Source: Candidatus Lutibacillus vidarii (lineage in GTDB: Bacteria; Actinomycetota; Actinomycetes; Actinomycetales; Dermatophilaceae). From it: a DNA stretch of 64,000 nt. Location of the stretch: NCBI GenBank assembly GCA_016717165.1, contig JADKGA010000002.1, positions 1 through 64,000 on the forward strand, given 5' to 3'. The translations under genes and the position numbers were made by a program. Below are positions 38,275-46,660 of the stretch, piece by piece (the first letter of the stretch is position 1; each line of letters starts with the position of its first letter). Below the pieces are notes generated by a model. The model was not told the DNA's origin and made no database searches. It saw only the letters and a program-made list of their open reading frames with translations.

Positions 38275-39525
38275 ATGAGCAAGCTGACCGGCTTCGTCAT
38301 GCCCGCGGGTGACCGCGCCTACTTCTTCTCCGGAGACTCCTACGTCCGGTATGACGTCGCCGCGGATGCCGTCGATGCCGGCTATCCCAAGCCGATCTCG
38401 GGCAACTGGACGGGCCTCTGGGCCGACGGGATCGACGCGGTCGTCGTCCTGCCGACCAACGGCAAGGCGTACTTCTTCCGGGGCGCCGAGTACCTCCGCT
38501 ACGACCTCGACGCAGACCGCGCAGACGACGGCTACCCCCGGCCGATCGACGGAAACTGGCCAGGCCTGTCCGGACCAGTCGACGCGGCCATCGCGTGGAA
38601 CACCGGCAAGGTGTACTTCTTTTCCGGTTCGACATACTGCCGCTACGACCCGACGAGCGACGCGGTCGACGAGGGCTACCCGAGGGCCATCGCCGACGGC
38701 TGGCCCGGGGTTTTCACCAGTGGCATCGAGGCGGCGCTGTGGTGGCCGTCGGGGCGCGTCTACTTCTTCTCGGGCGGGCAGTACGTCCGCTTCGACCCTG
38801 CGGCGGGCGCCGCGGACGCCGGTTATCCGCTCCCGATCGCCGGCGCGTGGTCCGGACTGCCGTTCGGGTCGGCGGGTTCAGGAGCGGGCTCGGGGGTCGG
38901 CCGGTCGGTGATGCTGCGGGACTACTTCCCGGAGTTCAGCAAGCCCCTGGAGGGTCGGATTCCGTACATGTACCAGGACATCTTGGGCCTGGTCACCGTG
39001 GCCGTCGGCAACCTCATCGACACTCCGGAGGCGGCCGCCGCGCTGCCCTTCGTCCACAAGGACTCCGGGGTTGCGGCGACCCATGACGAGATCGTTGCCG
39101 AGTGGCAGAGGATCAAGTCCGACCCGTCGCTGGCCGCCGCCGGTCACACTGCTGCGCGCAAGATCGCCACGCTCGTCCTCACCGAGTCGGCCATGGACGA
39201 CCTCGTCAAGCGGGTGTATGACGGCCACGAGACGATGCTCGCGGGCTTCTATGCCGACTGGGCCACCTGGCCGCTGGACGCCCGGCTCGGGGCGCACAGC
39301 ATCGCGTGGGCCGGCGCGAACTACCCCAAGGGCTGGCCGAAGCTCAACGCCGCCGCCGCCGCGGGCGACTGGGCGACGGTCGCAGCCGAGTCCAAGCTGA
39401 AGGAGGAGGGCAACCCCGGCGTCGTGCCGCGGAACCAGGCCAATGCCACGCTCTTCCGCAACGCCGGCGCCGTGCTGGCCCAAGGCCTGGACCGCTCGCT
39501 CCTGTACTACCCGACGGCGCTCTAG
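38275..39525 (+). CDS. hemopexin-repeat protein 3 fused to a lysozyme-like domain
   Basis: A 416-residue protein from ATG 38275 (GGAAAGG upstream). Residues 8-205 are four hemopexin blades (AYFFSGDSYVRYD, AYFFRGAEYLRYD, VYFFSGSTYCRYD, VYFFSGGQYVRFD). Residues 215-416 resemble a phage-type lysozyme fold: LEGRIPYMYQDILGLVTVAV with Glu226 in the place of the catalytic acid, GNLIDTPEAAAALPF, then a helical body and PRNQANATLFRNA. This order is familiar from muramidase-like proteins of phages and related particles. It probably cuts glycan strands, complementing the peptidase fused in protein 2. No signal peptide is present, so export would need another route. Confidence 0.8.
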   Translation: MSKLTGFVMPAGDRAYFFSGDSYVRYDVAADAVDAGYPKPISGNWTGLWADGIDAVVVLPTNGKAYFFRGAEYLRYDLDADRADDGYPRPIDGNWPGLSGPVDAAIAWNTGKVYFFSGSTYCRYDPTSDAVDEGYPRAIADGWPGVFTSGIEAALWWPSGRVYFFSGGQYVRFDPAAGAADAGYPLPIAGAWSGLPFGSAGSGAGSGVGRSVMLRDYFPEFSKPLEGRIPYMYQDILGLVTVAVGNLIDTPEAAAALPFVHKDSGVAATHDEIVAEWQRIKSDPSLAAAGHTAARKIATLVLTESAMDDLVKRVYDGHETMLAGFYADWATWPLDARLGAHSIAWAGANYPKGWPKLNAAAAAGDWATVAAESKLKEEGNPGVVPRNQANATLFRNAGAVLAQGLDRSLLYYPTAL

Positions 39526-39640
39526 CAGTCAGGCCGCCGACCGCTGTGGGCGGCGAGGCGGCGGGACGGCATACACCCGGCCCTGCTCCGCGGGCCGCAC
39601 CGCGGCCGAGGAGGGAGGGAGCAGGACCGGGCGGCCGTGC

Positions 39641-40789
39641 TCAGGAACGCGTCCAGCGGTACCCGGTGGGGTCGCCGGTCCCGAGGTCGACGATCGCCGC
39701 GACCGGGCCGCCGCCGTCCGGGCCCTGGTGAGCCGCCGAGACGGAGACGAAGGCGGCCGGGTCGCCGGTCACCGACGCGGTCACGCCGCCGACGCACGAC
39801 TTGATCTGACGGTGCCAGTGCACGTCGGAGTCGTCGAGCATGGCGTTGCGGCGGCCGTGGACCTGGCCGTCGCCGGAGGCCTCGCACTTGAGGAAGACGT
39901 TGACGAGGCGGCCCTGCAGGTCGGTCCAGTGCGGGCGGTCGGGCAGCTCGAGCCCGGCGTCCTTGATGGCCTCCCAGATGCCGTCGGCGTCGAGCGCGTC
40001 GCGCATGACCGAGTGCCCGATCCGGTACCGGCCCCCGACCCCGCGGGCGTTGCCGACGACGACGACCTGGGCCTGGTCGAGCTCGACGCCTGAGGAGCAG
40101 GAGGAGACCGAGGAGTAGATCGACCGGTCGTGCAGGACCTGGGAGTCCTCGGGCATCTGGATCTCGCCCAGCGCGACGGCGATGCCGAGCGCGGTGCAGC
40201 CGTTCGACAGGTCCATCGACTCGTGGGTGCCCTCGGTCCAGACCTTCTTCCCGCGGGACTTCGCGTCGCGGATGGTGTGGATAGTCAGCAGCGGGGTCTT
40301 CGTCTGGACGTAGTGGACGTCCTTCGGGTCGGTGATGCCGGCCCGCTCCATGGCGACGCGGACGGCGGCGGCGACCTTCTCGATCATCGGTCGGTAGCCG
40401 ATCTCCTCGGGGAGGAGGTGCTCGCTCATGGCGAAGCCGACGGTGAGGCGCGGTTCGTCTGTCTGCTCGGCCTTCTCGGGCGCGAGAGTGGCGAAGATTG
40501 TCGCGTGCGGGCTGATGACGCCGTCGGTGCCGCCGGACCAGACGATCGGCACCTGCGAGACCTTCTCGGGGTCAGCGCCCTTGGCGATGAGGACCTCACG
40601 GAACGCCCGGTCGGCGATGATCCGGGTGTAGTCGTTGACGCCGCCGTTGCCCTCGGTCTTGCCGATGACGGCGATGACGCGGCTGGCCTCCATGACCCCG
40701 TCGTCGATGAGCTTGGCGAGCTCGCTCGCGTCGGACACGGTGTGCAGCGGGACCTTGCGGACCTCGATCGGCTCTGGCACTTGAGTCAC
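39641..40789 (-). CDS. ring-opening amidohydrolase (barbiturase / cyanuric acid hydrolase family)
   Basis: A 382-residue enzyme of the AtzD/barbiturase family, which opens barbituric or cyanuric acid rings using three Lys-Ser pairs in a threefold pseudo-repeat. Family hallmarks are VIGKTEGNGGVNDYTR, VPIVWSGGTDGVISPHAT, YVQTKTPLLT, SSCSSGVELDQAQVVVVGNA and a C-terminal KSCVGGVTASVTGDP with GGPVAAIVDLG. Which substrate it uses cannot be told by eye, but the cytosine-deaminase-like gene and nucleoside importer nearby favour barbiturase in oxidative uracil breakdown. The GTG start lies 45 bp downstream of carbamate kinase on the same strand. Confidence 0.88.
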   Translation of the reverse strand: MTQVPEPIEVRKVPLHTVSDASELAKLIDDGVMEASRVIAVIGKTEGNGGVNDYTRIIADRAFREVLIAKGADPEKVSQVPIVWSGGTDGVISPHATIFATLAPEKAEQTDEPRLTVGFAMSEHLLPEEIGYRPMIEKVAAAVRVAMERAGITDPKDVHYVQTKTPLLTIHTIRDAKSRGKKVWTEGTHESMDLSNGCTALGIAVALGEIQMPEDSQVLHDRSIYSSVSSCSSGVELDQAQVVVVGNARGVGGRYRIGHSVMRDALDADGIWEAIKDAGLELPDRPHWTDLQGRLVNVFLKCEASGDGQVHGRRNAMLDDSDVHWHRQIKSCVGGVTASVTGDPAAFVSVSAAHQGPDGGGPVAAIVDLGTGDPTGYRWTRS

Positions 40790-40834
40790 CCTTCTGGTGT
40801 CGGTTGGGTCTGGCGGGTCAAGCAGGTATGGCGC

Positions 40835-41767
40835 TCAGCTCTCGATGCACGTGCCGTATGCGCCGGTCACGGCTTCCGCGATATGGGCTAGCGAGGTGAT
40901 GACGCTGCGGTGCCCGCCGGACTCGACGAAGCGGACGGCCGCCTCGACCTTGGGGCCCATCGAGCCCGAGGCGAAGTGGCCGGCAGCGGCATACTCGCGC
41001 ATCTGCGCGGGGGTGACCACGCCGAGGGGCTGGGCGTCGGCGGTTCCGTACCCCACGATGGCGTGGTCGACGTCGGTCGCGATGACGAGGACGTCCGCGT
41101 CCAGGGAGCGCGCCAGGATGGCAGCGGTGAGGTCCTTGTCGATGACCGCCTCGACGCCACGGAGCTGCCCGTCGGCGTCCCGGACGACCGGTATGCCGCC
41201 ACCGCCGGCGGCCGTCACGACATAGCCGGCGGCGAGGAGAGTCCGGACTGTGTGGGTGTCGATGACTTCGAGCGGCTCGGGTGAGGCGACGACGCGGCGC
41301 CAGCCCTTCTCGCCGCGGTCCTCCCAGATCTGGCCGTGCTCGATGAGCGGCCGGGCATCCTCGTAGGGCAGGAACCGCCCGACCGGCTTGGTCGGGTGGG
41401 TGAACCCGGGGTCGTCGCCGTTGACGAGGGTCCTAGTCACGACGGCTGCGGTCGGGCGCGGGCAGCCGCGGCGGATGAGGGCCGGCTCGAGGGTGTTCAT
41501 GACGGTGAAGCCGATGGTGCCCTGGGTCTGGGCGCCGTTCCAGTCCAGCGGGACCGGGGGGACGACGTTCGCGGCGAGCTCGTTCTTGACCAGCAGGTTG
41601 CCGACCTGGGGGCCGTTGCCGTGGGTGATGACGACCTCGTGCCCGGCGGCGACGAGATCGGCCACGCACTCCATGGCGCCGGCGATGGCGGTGCGCTGGG
41701 CCTCAGGGGTGGCTGAGCCCTCCGGGCTGGTCATGGCGTTGCCGCCCAAGGCCACCAGGACCCGCAT
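40835..41767 (-). CDS. arcC: carbamate kinase
   Basis: A 310-residue kinase of the amino-acid-kinase fold that makes ATP from carbamoyl phosphate, releasing carbamate. VALGGNAM at the N-terminus, ITHGNGPQVGNLL, QTQGTIGFTVMN, the AAGGGGIPVV loop and DKDLTAAILA, VIATDVDHAIVGYG and FASGSMGPKVEA are all family motifs. It probably forms an operon with the ring-opening amidohydrolase, so carbamoyl groups from ring or ureido cleavage could be turned into ATP. The upstream 1.1 kb is repeat-rich and carries no other gene. Confidence 0.93.
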   Translation of the reverse strand: MRVLVALGGNAMTSPEGSATPEAQRTAIAGAMECVADLVAAGHEVVITHGNGPQVGNLLVKNELAANVVPPVPLDWNGAQTQGTIGFTVMNTLEPALIRRGCPRPTAAVVTRTLVNGDDPGFTHPTKPVGRFLPYEDARPLIEHGQIWEDRGEKGWRRVVASPEPLEVIDTHTVRTLLAAGYVVTAAGGGGIPVVRDADGQLRGVEAVIDKDLTAAILARSLDADVLVIATDVDHAIVGYGTADAQPLGVVTPAQMREYAAAGHFASGSMGPKVEAAVRFVESGGHRSVITSLAHIAEAVTGAYGTCIES

Positions 41768-42884
41768 CGGCCTACTCCTTCGCGCTTCGTCGCGTCATCG
41801 CTCGCCGCCCCGTGGTTCGTCACGTCGCGGTCCGTCGCGTCATTGTCCAACGGCGTGGCGGCGGGTCCTCTGTCGGGGTCCGGCCGCTCTGCGAGCCTAG
41901 TTCCGGCGTCTCCGGCCTTTCGTTGGCGAACCCTGCCCAAAGACGCCTGCCCCGTTGTCAGGTTCGAGGCCGCCCTTCCCTTGCGCAGGCCGCGCCACCC
42001 GTGCGCGGGCCGTGCGAATGGCACGTGTTGGGCGGGCCGCCTGCGGGTCGGATGGTGTGCGGGTCGGGGTGGTCTCCGGGTCGAGTGATCGGCCGCACGC
42101 TGGGTCGTCCGAGGCCTGGCCGGATCGTTTGAGGCCCCTGCCGGATCGTCAGGGCCTGGCTGGATCGTCCGAGTGCCTGGCTGAATCGTCCGAGGGCCTG
42201 GCTGGATCGTCCGAGGGCCTGGCCGGATCGTCCGAGGGCCTGGGCGGCTGGGTGGCCGGGTGGCCGGCTCACCTGTCGGCTGGCTCCGGTGGGCACCACC
42301 TTCGGGGTGAGAGGTCCTCTTGCAGCACTTATGCCGTGCTCCACATTTCGGTGCAGTGGCCCTCTGCTTCACGGGCTGGAGCAGTGACTCTTTGCTTCAC
42401 CAGCGGGAGCAGTGGCCCTCTGCTTCACGGGCTGGAGCAGTGGCTCTTTGCTTCGCCGGCTGGAGCAGTAGCCCTCTGCTTCACCGGCCGGAGCAGCGGC
42501 TCTTTGCTTCACCAGCGGGCGCAAGGGGCTGTTGCGTCAAGATGTGGAGCACGGCATAGGGCCGCCGGAGGGTGCTGCAGGGCGGCGGCCGGGTGGGTTG
42601 GTTGGCCGTGGTGGTAGGTGGAGAGGGACAGCCGGGTAGCGCTTGGCAGGGTGGCGGCCGGGTAGGGCTTGGCAGGGTGGGGCTGGGCACACCGGCGGCG
42701 GCTGTGTGCGGGTAGGTAGCGGCCGGGTGGGCTGGTTGGCCGTGGTGGTGGGTCGAGAGGGCGGCCGGGTGGGGCTGGGCAGAGCGGCGGCGGCTGTGTG
42801 CGGCTGGGCAGCGGCCAGGTTGGCCGCCTCGTTGTGGGCCATCCAGGCCCGCTCGCGCGCGCGGCGCTCGCGTCGCCGGCGGTC
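41768..42884. other. 1.1-kb gene-free region rich in tandem repeats
   Basis: No gene was recognised between carbamate kinase and the CHAD gene. In order it holds about six copies of a 21-bp unit (CTGGCTGGATCGTCCGAGGGC) at 42114-42247, the inverted-end repeat element at 42330-42558, and a G-rich block at 42585-42850. In that block a unit containing GCGGCCGGGTGGGTTGG recurs about 134 bp apart. The promoter for carbamate kinase should lie within the first 100 bases but no clear boxes were seen. Confidence 0.6.
42330..42558. repeat. inverted-end repeat element, second copy of the 8951-9273 family
   Basis: TATGCCGTGCTCCACAT (42330-42346) and its exact reverse complement (42542-42558) bound seven or so half-units of about 28 bp. 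These alternate between GGAGCAGTGGCCCTCTGC and GGAGCAGTGACTCTTTGC types. The end sequence is the same as that of the element at 8951-9273, although the inner units differ. The shared ends, half-unit length and GGAGCAGTGG core mark one family. Confidence 0.75.
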
Positions 42885-43787
42885 CTACTCCCAGAACGGG
42901 GGAACGTCCAAGACCTCGGCGCGGGCGACGACGGCTGCCGACAGGTGCGCCGCCTCCGCCTCCGCGATGAACGAGGGCTCGGGCAGCAAGGTCCGCGACC
43001 AGTAGGTCCGAGCGGTGGCGAGGTCGTTGAGCGTCCCCAGGTGTTCCTGCATCGACTGGAGGGCAACGATCAGCGCATCGTGTTCCAGGGTCTTCTTGGG
43101 GTACAGGGAGCCGAGGAACTCCGCGCCATACCTCAGCTTCTTGCCCTCGATGCGCACCTGGTGGCGTTCGGCGGGGGTTCGCTCGGCGAGGTCGGTGCCA
43201 AGCGAGTCGACCCGGTCGCGCAGCCGCCCGAGTGAGCGACGCGCCTGGTACTTCGCCGACCGGTCCCGCGCGGGGTTCTTCTTGGCGCGCGACCAGCTGC
43301 CCTGCTGCACCCAGTGGGTCAGCTCGGAGACGAGCCGCTTCCAGGCCACACTCTCGAGGTTGCTCGCCGCCTGTTCGCTGGCCACTGCCTGCTCGCGGAT
43401 CAGCTGCTCGCGCATCGCGCGCAGAGCCGGGTCGCTGGCCGCAGTCTCCTCGTGGAAAACGGACTCGAGCAGAACATCGAGGTCTCGAAGCGTCCCGAAC
43501 GGGAGCGCCCGGGCGCGCAGGTCGGCCTTCAGTCGCCCACCAGCGGGGTCCATCCGCCATACCGGCCGGAAAACCGAAAAGTCCGAGCGGAGCCGCCGCG
43601 CCGCCACCCGCAGCTGGTGGAGAGCCTCAGGGTCGCGGGTGCTGAGAAAGACGGCCTCGTTGTGCGCCAGGTGGTTCAGGCAGGACCAGGCGACCGTGAC
43701 GAAGGCCTCGCCCGCGGTCGCGCCCTTCGCGATGACGATCGCGGGCGCTTTCATGGGGCGGTCGAGGCTGGCGGACTGGTCGGGCAC
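42885..43787 (-). CDS. CHAD-domain protein
   Basis: A 300-residue, mostly helical protein rich in His, Arg and Lys. ALHQLRVAARRLRSDF and HQVRIEGKKLRYGAEFLG are the paired basic motifs of CHAD domains, which bind polyphosphate granules and often sit near CYTH phosphatases. FGTLRDLDVLLE and LGTLNDLATA are the matching second motifs of each repeat. GTG 43787 gives the full product; ATG 43754 would drop 11 residues. It lies 9 bp downstream of the carboxyltransferase gene, perhaps in the same transcript, though a functional link is not evident. Confidence 0.9.
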   Translation of the reverse strand: MPDQSASLDRPMKAPAIVIAKGATAGEAFVTVAWSCLNHLAHNEAVFLSTRDPEALHQLRVAARRLRSDFSVFRPVWRMDPAGGRLKADLRARALPFGTLRDLDVLLESVFHEETAASDPALRAMREQLIREQAVASEQAASNLESVAWKRLVSELTHWVQQGSWSRAKKNPARDRSAKYQARRSLGRLRDRVDSLGTDLAERTPAERHQVRIEGKKLRYGAEFLGSLYPKKTLEHDALIVALQSMQEHLGTLNDLATARTYWSRTLLPEPSFIAEAEAAHLSAAVVARAEVLDVPPFWE

Positions 43788-43796
43788 CCTCGAACG

Positions 43797-45305
43797 CTAG
43801 CCGAGGTGGCGATAGCGCGCGAGCCTGACCGCCAGTCGGTCCTGGGGATCCTGGGTCAGCAGCTTGGCCAGCTCGTACTGGAGGACATGAGAAAGCCTGC
43901 GGCAGAAAGCCTCCGGCTCGTCTGCCGCATCGGGCTGCTCGGCCACCACCCGGTCGACGATGCCGTTGTTGAGCAGGTCGACCGACCGTACCCCCTGGGC
44001 GGCGGCGAGCTCCGGCGCCCGGGTCGGGTCGCGGTAGAGGATGGCGGCGGCACCCTCGGGCGGCAGCGGCGACAGCCACGAATGCTGTGCGCAGATCACC
44101 TTGTCCGCTGGGAGCAGCGCCAGGGCTCCGCCGCCGGTCCCCTCACCGAGGAGGACGCAAATCGTTGGGGCGTCGAGCATGACCAGCTCGGAGAGGCATC
44201 GGGCGATCTCTCCGGCCAGCCCACCCTCCTCGGCCTCCTTGGACAGGGCCGCGCCCGCCGTGTCGATGACGCTGACGAGTGGCAGCTTGAGCTCGTGGGC
44301 CAGCCGGATGCCCCGTCGGGCGGCCCGCAGCCCGGACGGCGTCAGCGGACGCTCGACGCTCTGACCGCGCCGGTTCTGGCCGAGGACCACGCAGGCTGCG
44401 CCGCCGAAGCGGGCGAGCGCGAGCATCAGGGCCGGGTCGTACTCGCCCTGGTTGGTCCCATGCAGCGGTATGACGTCCGTCGCTCCGAGCTTGAGCAGCG
44501 CCCGGACGCTGGGGCGCTCGGCCCGGCGCGACCGGGTGATCGACTCCCACGCGGGGATGTCGGGCAGCGGTTCTCGAGGCAGCTCGAAGACCTCGGGGTG
44601 TTCCTCGCGCGGAGCAACGAGCAGGTTCAACGTCGTGTGGGCGATATCGCGCAGCCCCTCGACGGGCAGGACGGCGTCGATGAGCCCGTGCTCGTGGAGG
44701 TTCTCGGAGGTCTGGACGCCCTCGGGGAAGGGGTGGCCGTACAGCGCCTCGAAGACCCGAGGCCCGAGGAAGCCGACGAGCGCCCCCGGCTCGGCGACCG
44801 TGACGTGGCCGAGCGACCCCCAGGACGCGAAGACGCCTCCGGTCGTCGGGTGCCGTAGGTAGACGACATACGGCAGGCCGGCCTCCTTGAAGGCCGAGAC
44901 CGCCGCCGAGATCTTCACCATGCCGAGGAAGGCGAGCGTGCCCTCCTGCATCCGGGTCCCGCCCGAGCTCGGCGCCGCGAAGACCGGCAGGCCCTCACGC
45001 TGGGCCCGCTCGAAGGCCAGGACGATCCGCTCTGCCGCGACCACCCCGATCGACCCGGCGAGGAAGCGGAACTCCCCGGCAACGACCGCGATCCGGCGTC
45101 CCTTGAGGGTCGCCTCGCCGGTGATGATCGCCTCGTCGGTGCCAGAGCGTATGGCGGCCTCGGCCAGCTCTGCGGCATACGCGCTGCCTGGCGCAGCCAC
45201 CTCGGCAGGCGGGCCGTCCCACCCGACCCAGCTCCCTGGGTCGACGACGGTCTGGATGAGCTCGAGCGCTCCGTACCGCCGGGGCTTCGAGCCAGGCTCA
45301 GCCAT
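43797..45305 (-). CDS. fused beta-alpha acyl-CoA carboxylase carboxyltransferase
   Basis: A 502-residue protein with both carboxyltransferase halves. Residues 1-230 resemble AccD (GEFRFLAGSIGVVAAERI, GGTRMQEGTLAFLGMVK, TTGGVFASWGSLGHVTVAEP) and residues 260-480 resemble AccA (ACVVLGQNRRGQSVE, GIRLAHELKLPLVSVIDTAG, ICVLLGEGTGGGALAL). The AccD zinc ribbon is missing, as in many fused forms. The enzyme would move carboxyl groups from biotin to an acyl-CoA; no biotin carboxylase or carrier is in this window. Its ATG 45305 overlaps the end of the CaiB gene by eight bases (ATGGCTGA), so both are made together, perhaps acting on the same CoA ester. Confidence 0.88.
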   Translation of the reverse strand: MAEPGSKPRRYGALELIQTVVDPGSWVGWDGPPAEVAAPGSAYAAELAEAAIRSGTDEAIITGEATLKGRRIAVVAGEFRFLAGSIGVVAAERIVLAFERAQREGLPVFAAPSSGGTRMQEGTLAFLGMVKISAAVSAFKEAGLPYVVYLRHPTTGGVFASWGSLGHVTVAEPGALVGFLGPRVFEALYGHPFPEGVQTSENLHEHGLIDAVLPVEGLRDIAHTTLNLLVAPREEHPEVFELPREPLPDIPAWESITRSRRAERPSVRALLKLGATDVIPLHGTNQGEYDPALMLALARFGGAACVVLGQNRRGQSVERPLTPSGLRAARRGIRLAHELKLPLVSVIDTAGAALSKEAEEGGLAGEIARCLSELVMLDAPTICVLLGEGTGGGALALLPADKVICAQHSWLSPLPPEGAAAILYRDPTRAPELAAAQGVRSVDLLNNGIVDRVVAEQPDAADEPEAFCRRLSHVLQYELAKLLTQDPQDRLAVRLARYRHLG

Positions 45306-46512
45306 CCGAGTCGCCAAGCCCTCGTCCGCCCAGACCATCGACACCGTCGAGGTCGTCGAGCCAAGCCCGGACCGAGTCGTTGTGCTCGCCCAACCGAGGC
45401 GGGGCCAGGTGCCGCTCGCGGCCCCCGGCGTACGGGTTGTCGTCGAAGCGCAGCGGCGGGCCCGGGAGCTCGATGGTGCCGAGCACCGGGTGGTCGACCT
45501 CGATGACGAGGTGCTGGCTGCGGGTCTGGTCCCAGTCGTACACCCGGTCGATGCTGCGGACCTCCCCCCCTGGCACGCCGGCTGCATTGAGCAACGCGAG
45601 GACCTCGTCGACATCCCGCTCCGACAGCAGCGCGTCGATCCGTTCGGCGAGTCGGACCCGGTTGACGACGCGCTCGGCGTTGGTCGCAAAGCCCTCCTCG
45701 GCCGGATCCATGCCGAGCGACGCGGCGAGCTTGACCCACAGGCCCTCGGCGCCACAGGCGATCTGGACCATCCCGCCCTTGCAGTGGAACAGGCCGTATG
45801 GCGCGATCGCCGGGTGGTGGTTGCCCTGGGCGCGCGGCACCTGCTTGGCCACCGTGTAGGCCGTCCCCTGGAAGGCGTGGACACCGATGACCCCGGCGAG
45901 CAGCGAGGTCCGGACCAGGCGGCCGCGGCCGGTCCGGGTCCGCTCGTGCAGGGCGGCGAGGGTGCCGATGACGGCGTTATGGCCGGAGACGAGGTCGGCG
46001 ATGGCGACGCCGACGCGCTGCGGGTCGTTCGGCCCGCTGCCGGTCAGCGACATCAGGCCGGCCTCACCCTGGGCGATCTGGTCGTAGCCGGCGCGACCGC
46101 CCTGGGGCCCGTCCTCGCCGAAGCCGCTGATCTTGACGATGACCAGGCGCGGGTTGATCTCGTGCAGCCGCTCGACGGTGAAGCCGAGCCGGTCGAGCAC
46201 GCCCGGGCGGAAGTTCTCGACGAGGACATCGCCGTGACGCACCAGCCGGGTGAGGACGTCCTGACCATCCGGCGCCTTGAGGTCGAGGGTGATCGACTCC
46301 TTGTTGCGGTTGGCGCTGAGGTAGTACGTCGAGACCGGCTCGTCGTCCGGGCCGACGAAGGGCGGGCCGTAGCCGCGGGTGTCGTCCCCGCCGCCGGGGC
46401 TCTCGACCTTGATGACCCGCGCCCCGAGGTCGCCCAGCATCATGGCGGCGTGCGGGCCTGCGAGTGCACGGGAGAGATCGACGACGACGATGCCGTCCAG
46501 CGGTCCGCTCAC
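45298..46512 (-). CDS. CaiB/BaiF family III CoA-transferase
   Basis: A 404-residue enzyme that moves CoA between carboxylic acids. Family motifs are VVVDLSRALAGPHAAMMLGD, RVIKVESPGGGDDTR, NRNKESITLDLK, ENFRPGVLDRLG, SGFGEDGPQGGRAGYDQIAQ and the catalytic-Asp region VAIADLVSGHNAVIGTLAAL. The C-terminal half binds the acid (LPGPPLRFDDNPYAGG). GTG 46512 follows a strong AGGAGG. The substrate is unknown; coupling to a carboxyltransferase suggests a dicarboxylic acid such as malonate or a relative. It is divergent from the rhodanese gene. Confidence 0.9.
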   Translation of the reverse strand: MSGPLDGIVVVDLSRALAGPHAAMMLGDLGARVIKVESPGGGDDTRGYGPPFVGPDDEPVSTYYLSANRNKESITLDLKAPDGQDVLTRLVRHGDVLVENFRPGVLDRLGFTVERLHEINPRLVIVKISGFGEDGPQGGRAGYDQIAQGEAGLMSLTGSGPNDPQRVGVAIADLVSGHNAVIGTLAALHERTRTGRGRLVRTSLLAGVIGVHAFQGTAYTVAKQVPRAQGNHHPAIAPYGLFHCKGGMVQIACGAEGLWVKLAASLGMDPAEEGFATNAERVVNRVRLAERIDALLSERDVDEVLALLNAAGVPGGEVRSIDRVYDWDQTRSQHLVIEVDHPVLGTIELPGPPLRFDDNPYAGGRERHLAPPRLGEHNDSVRAWLDDLDGVDGLGGRGLGDSDG

Positions 46513-46634
46513 GGTGGCTCCTCCTGACGACGGTGTACGGGATGCCAGGTAACAGTCTCAGGGTTGATGGGGGACTACGTCGTCAGGTGGTGACGGAGGT
46601 GTCCGTCACCACTCGTGTCCTCCTGCCAGCCCAC

Positions 46635-46660
46635 ATACCCCCTGGGGTATAATCCACGGT
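46635..46660 (+). promoter_or_regulatory. CsoR/CstR-like operator overlapping a consensus -10 box
   Basis: ATACCCC (46635-46641) and GGGGTAT (46644-46650) form a perfect 7-bp inverted repeat with a two-base centre, the classic layout bound by copper- or persulfide-sensing CsoR/CstR repressors. The consensus TATAAT at 46648-46653 overlaps its right arm. Seven bases later is the ATG of the rhodanese gene, so transcription should start at or next to the start codon, giving a leaderless message blocked by repressor binding. The regulator gene is not in this window. Confidence 0.7.

Noticed and set aside
17274..39525. An extracellular contractile injection system or tailocin
   Set aside because: The lysozyme-like and unnamed C-terminal domains recall such loci, but no sheath, tube, baseplate, spike or AAA ATPase gene is present in the window.
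42509..43066. A Pro/Arg-rich minus-strand gene overlapping the CHAD gene's 3' end
   Set aside because: It is made of the G-rich tandem repeat and an out-of-frame shadow of the CHAD gene.
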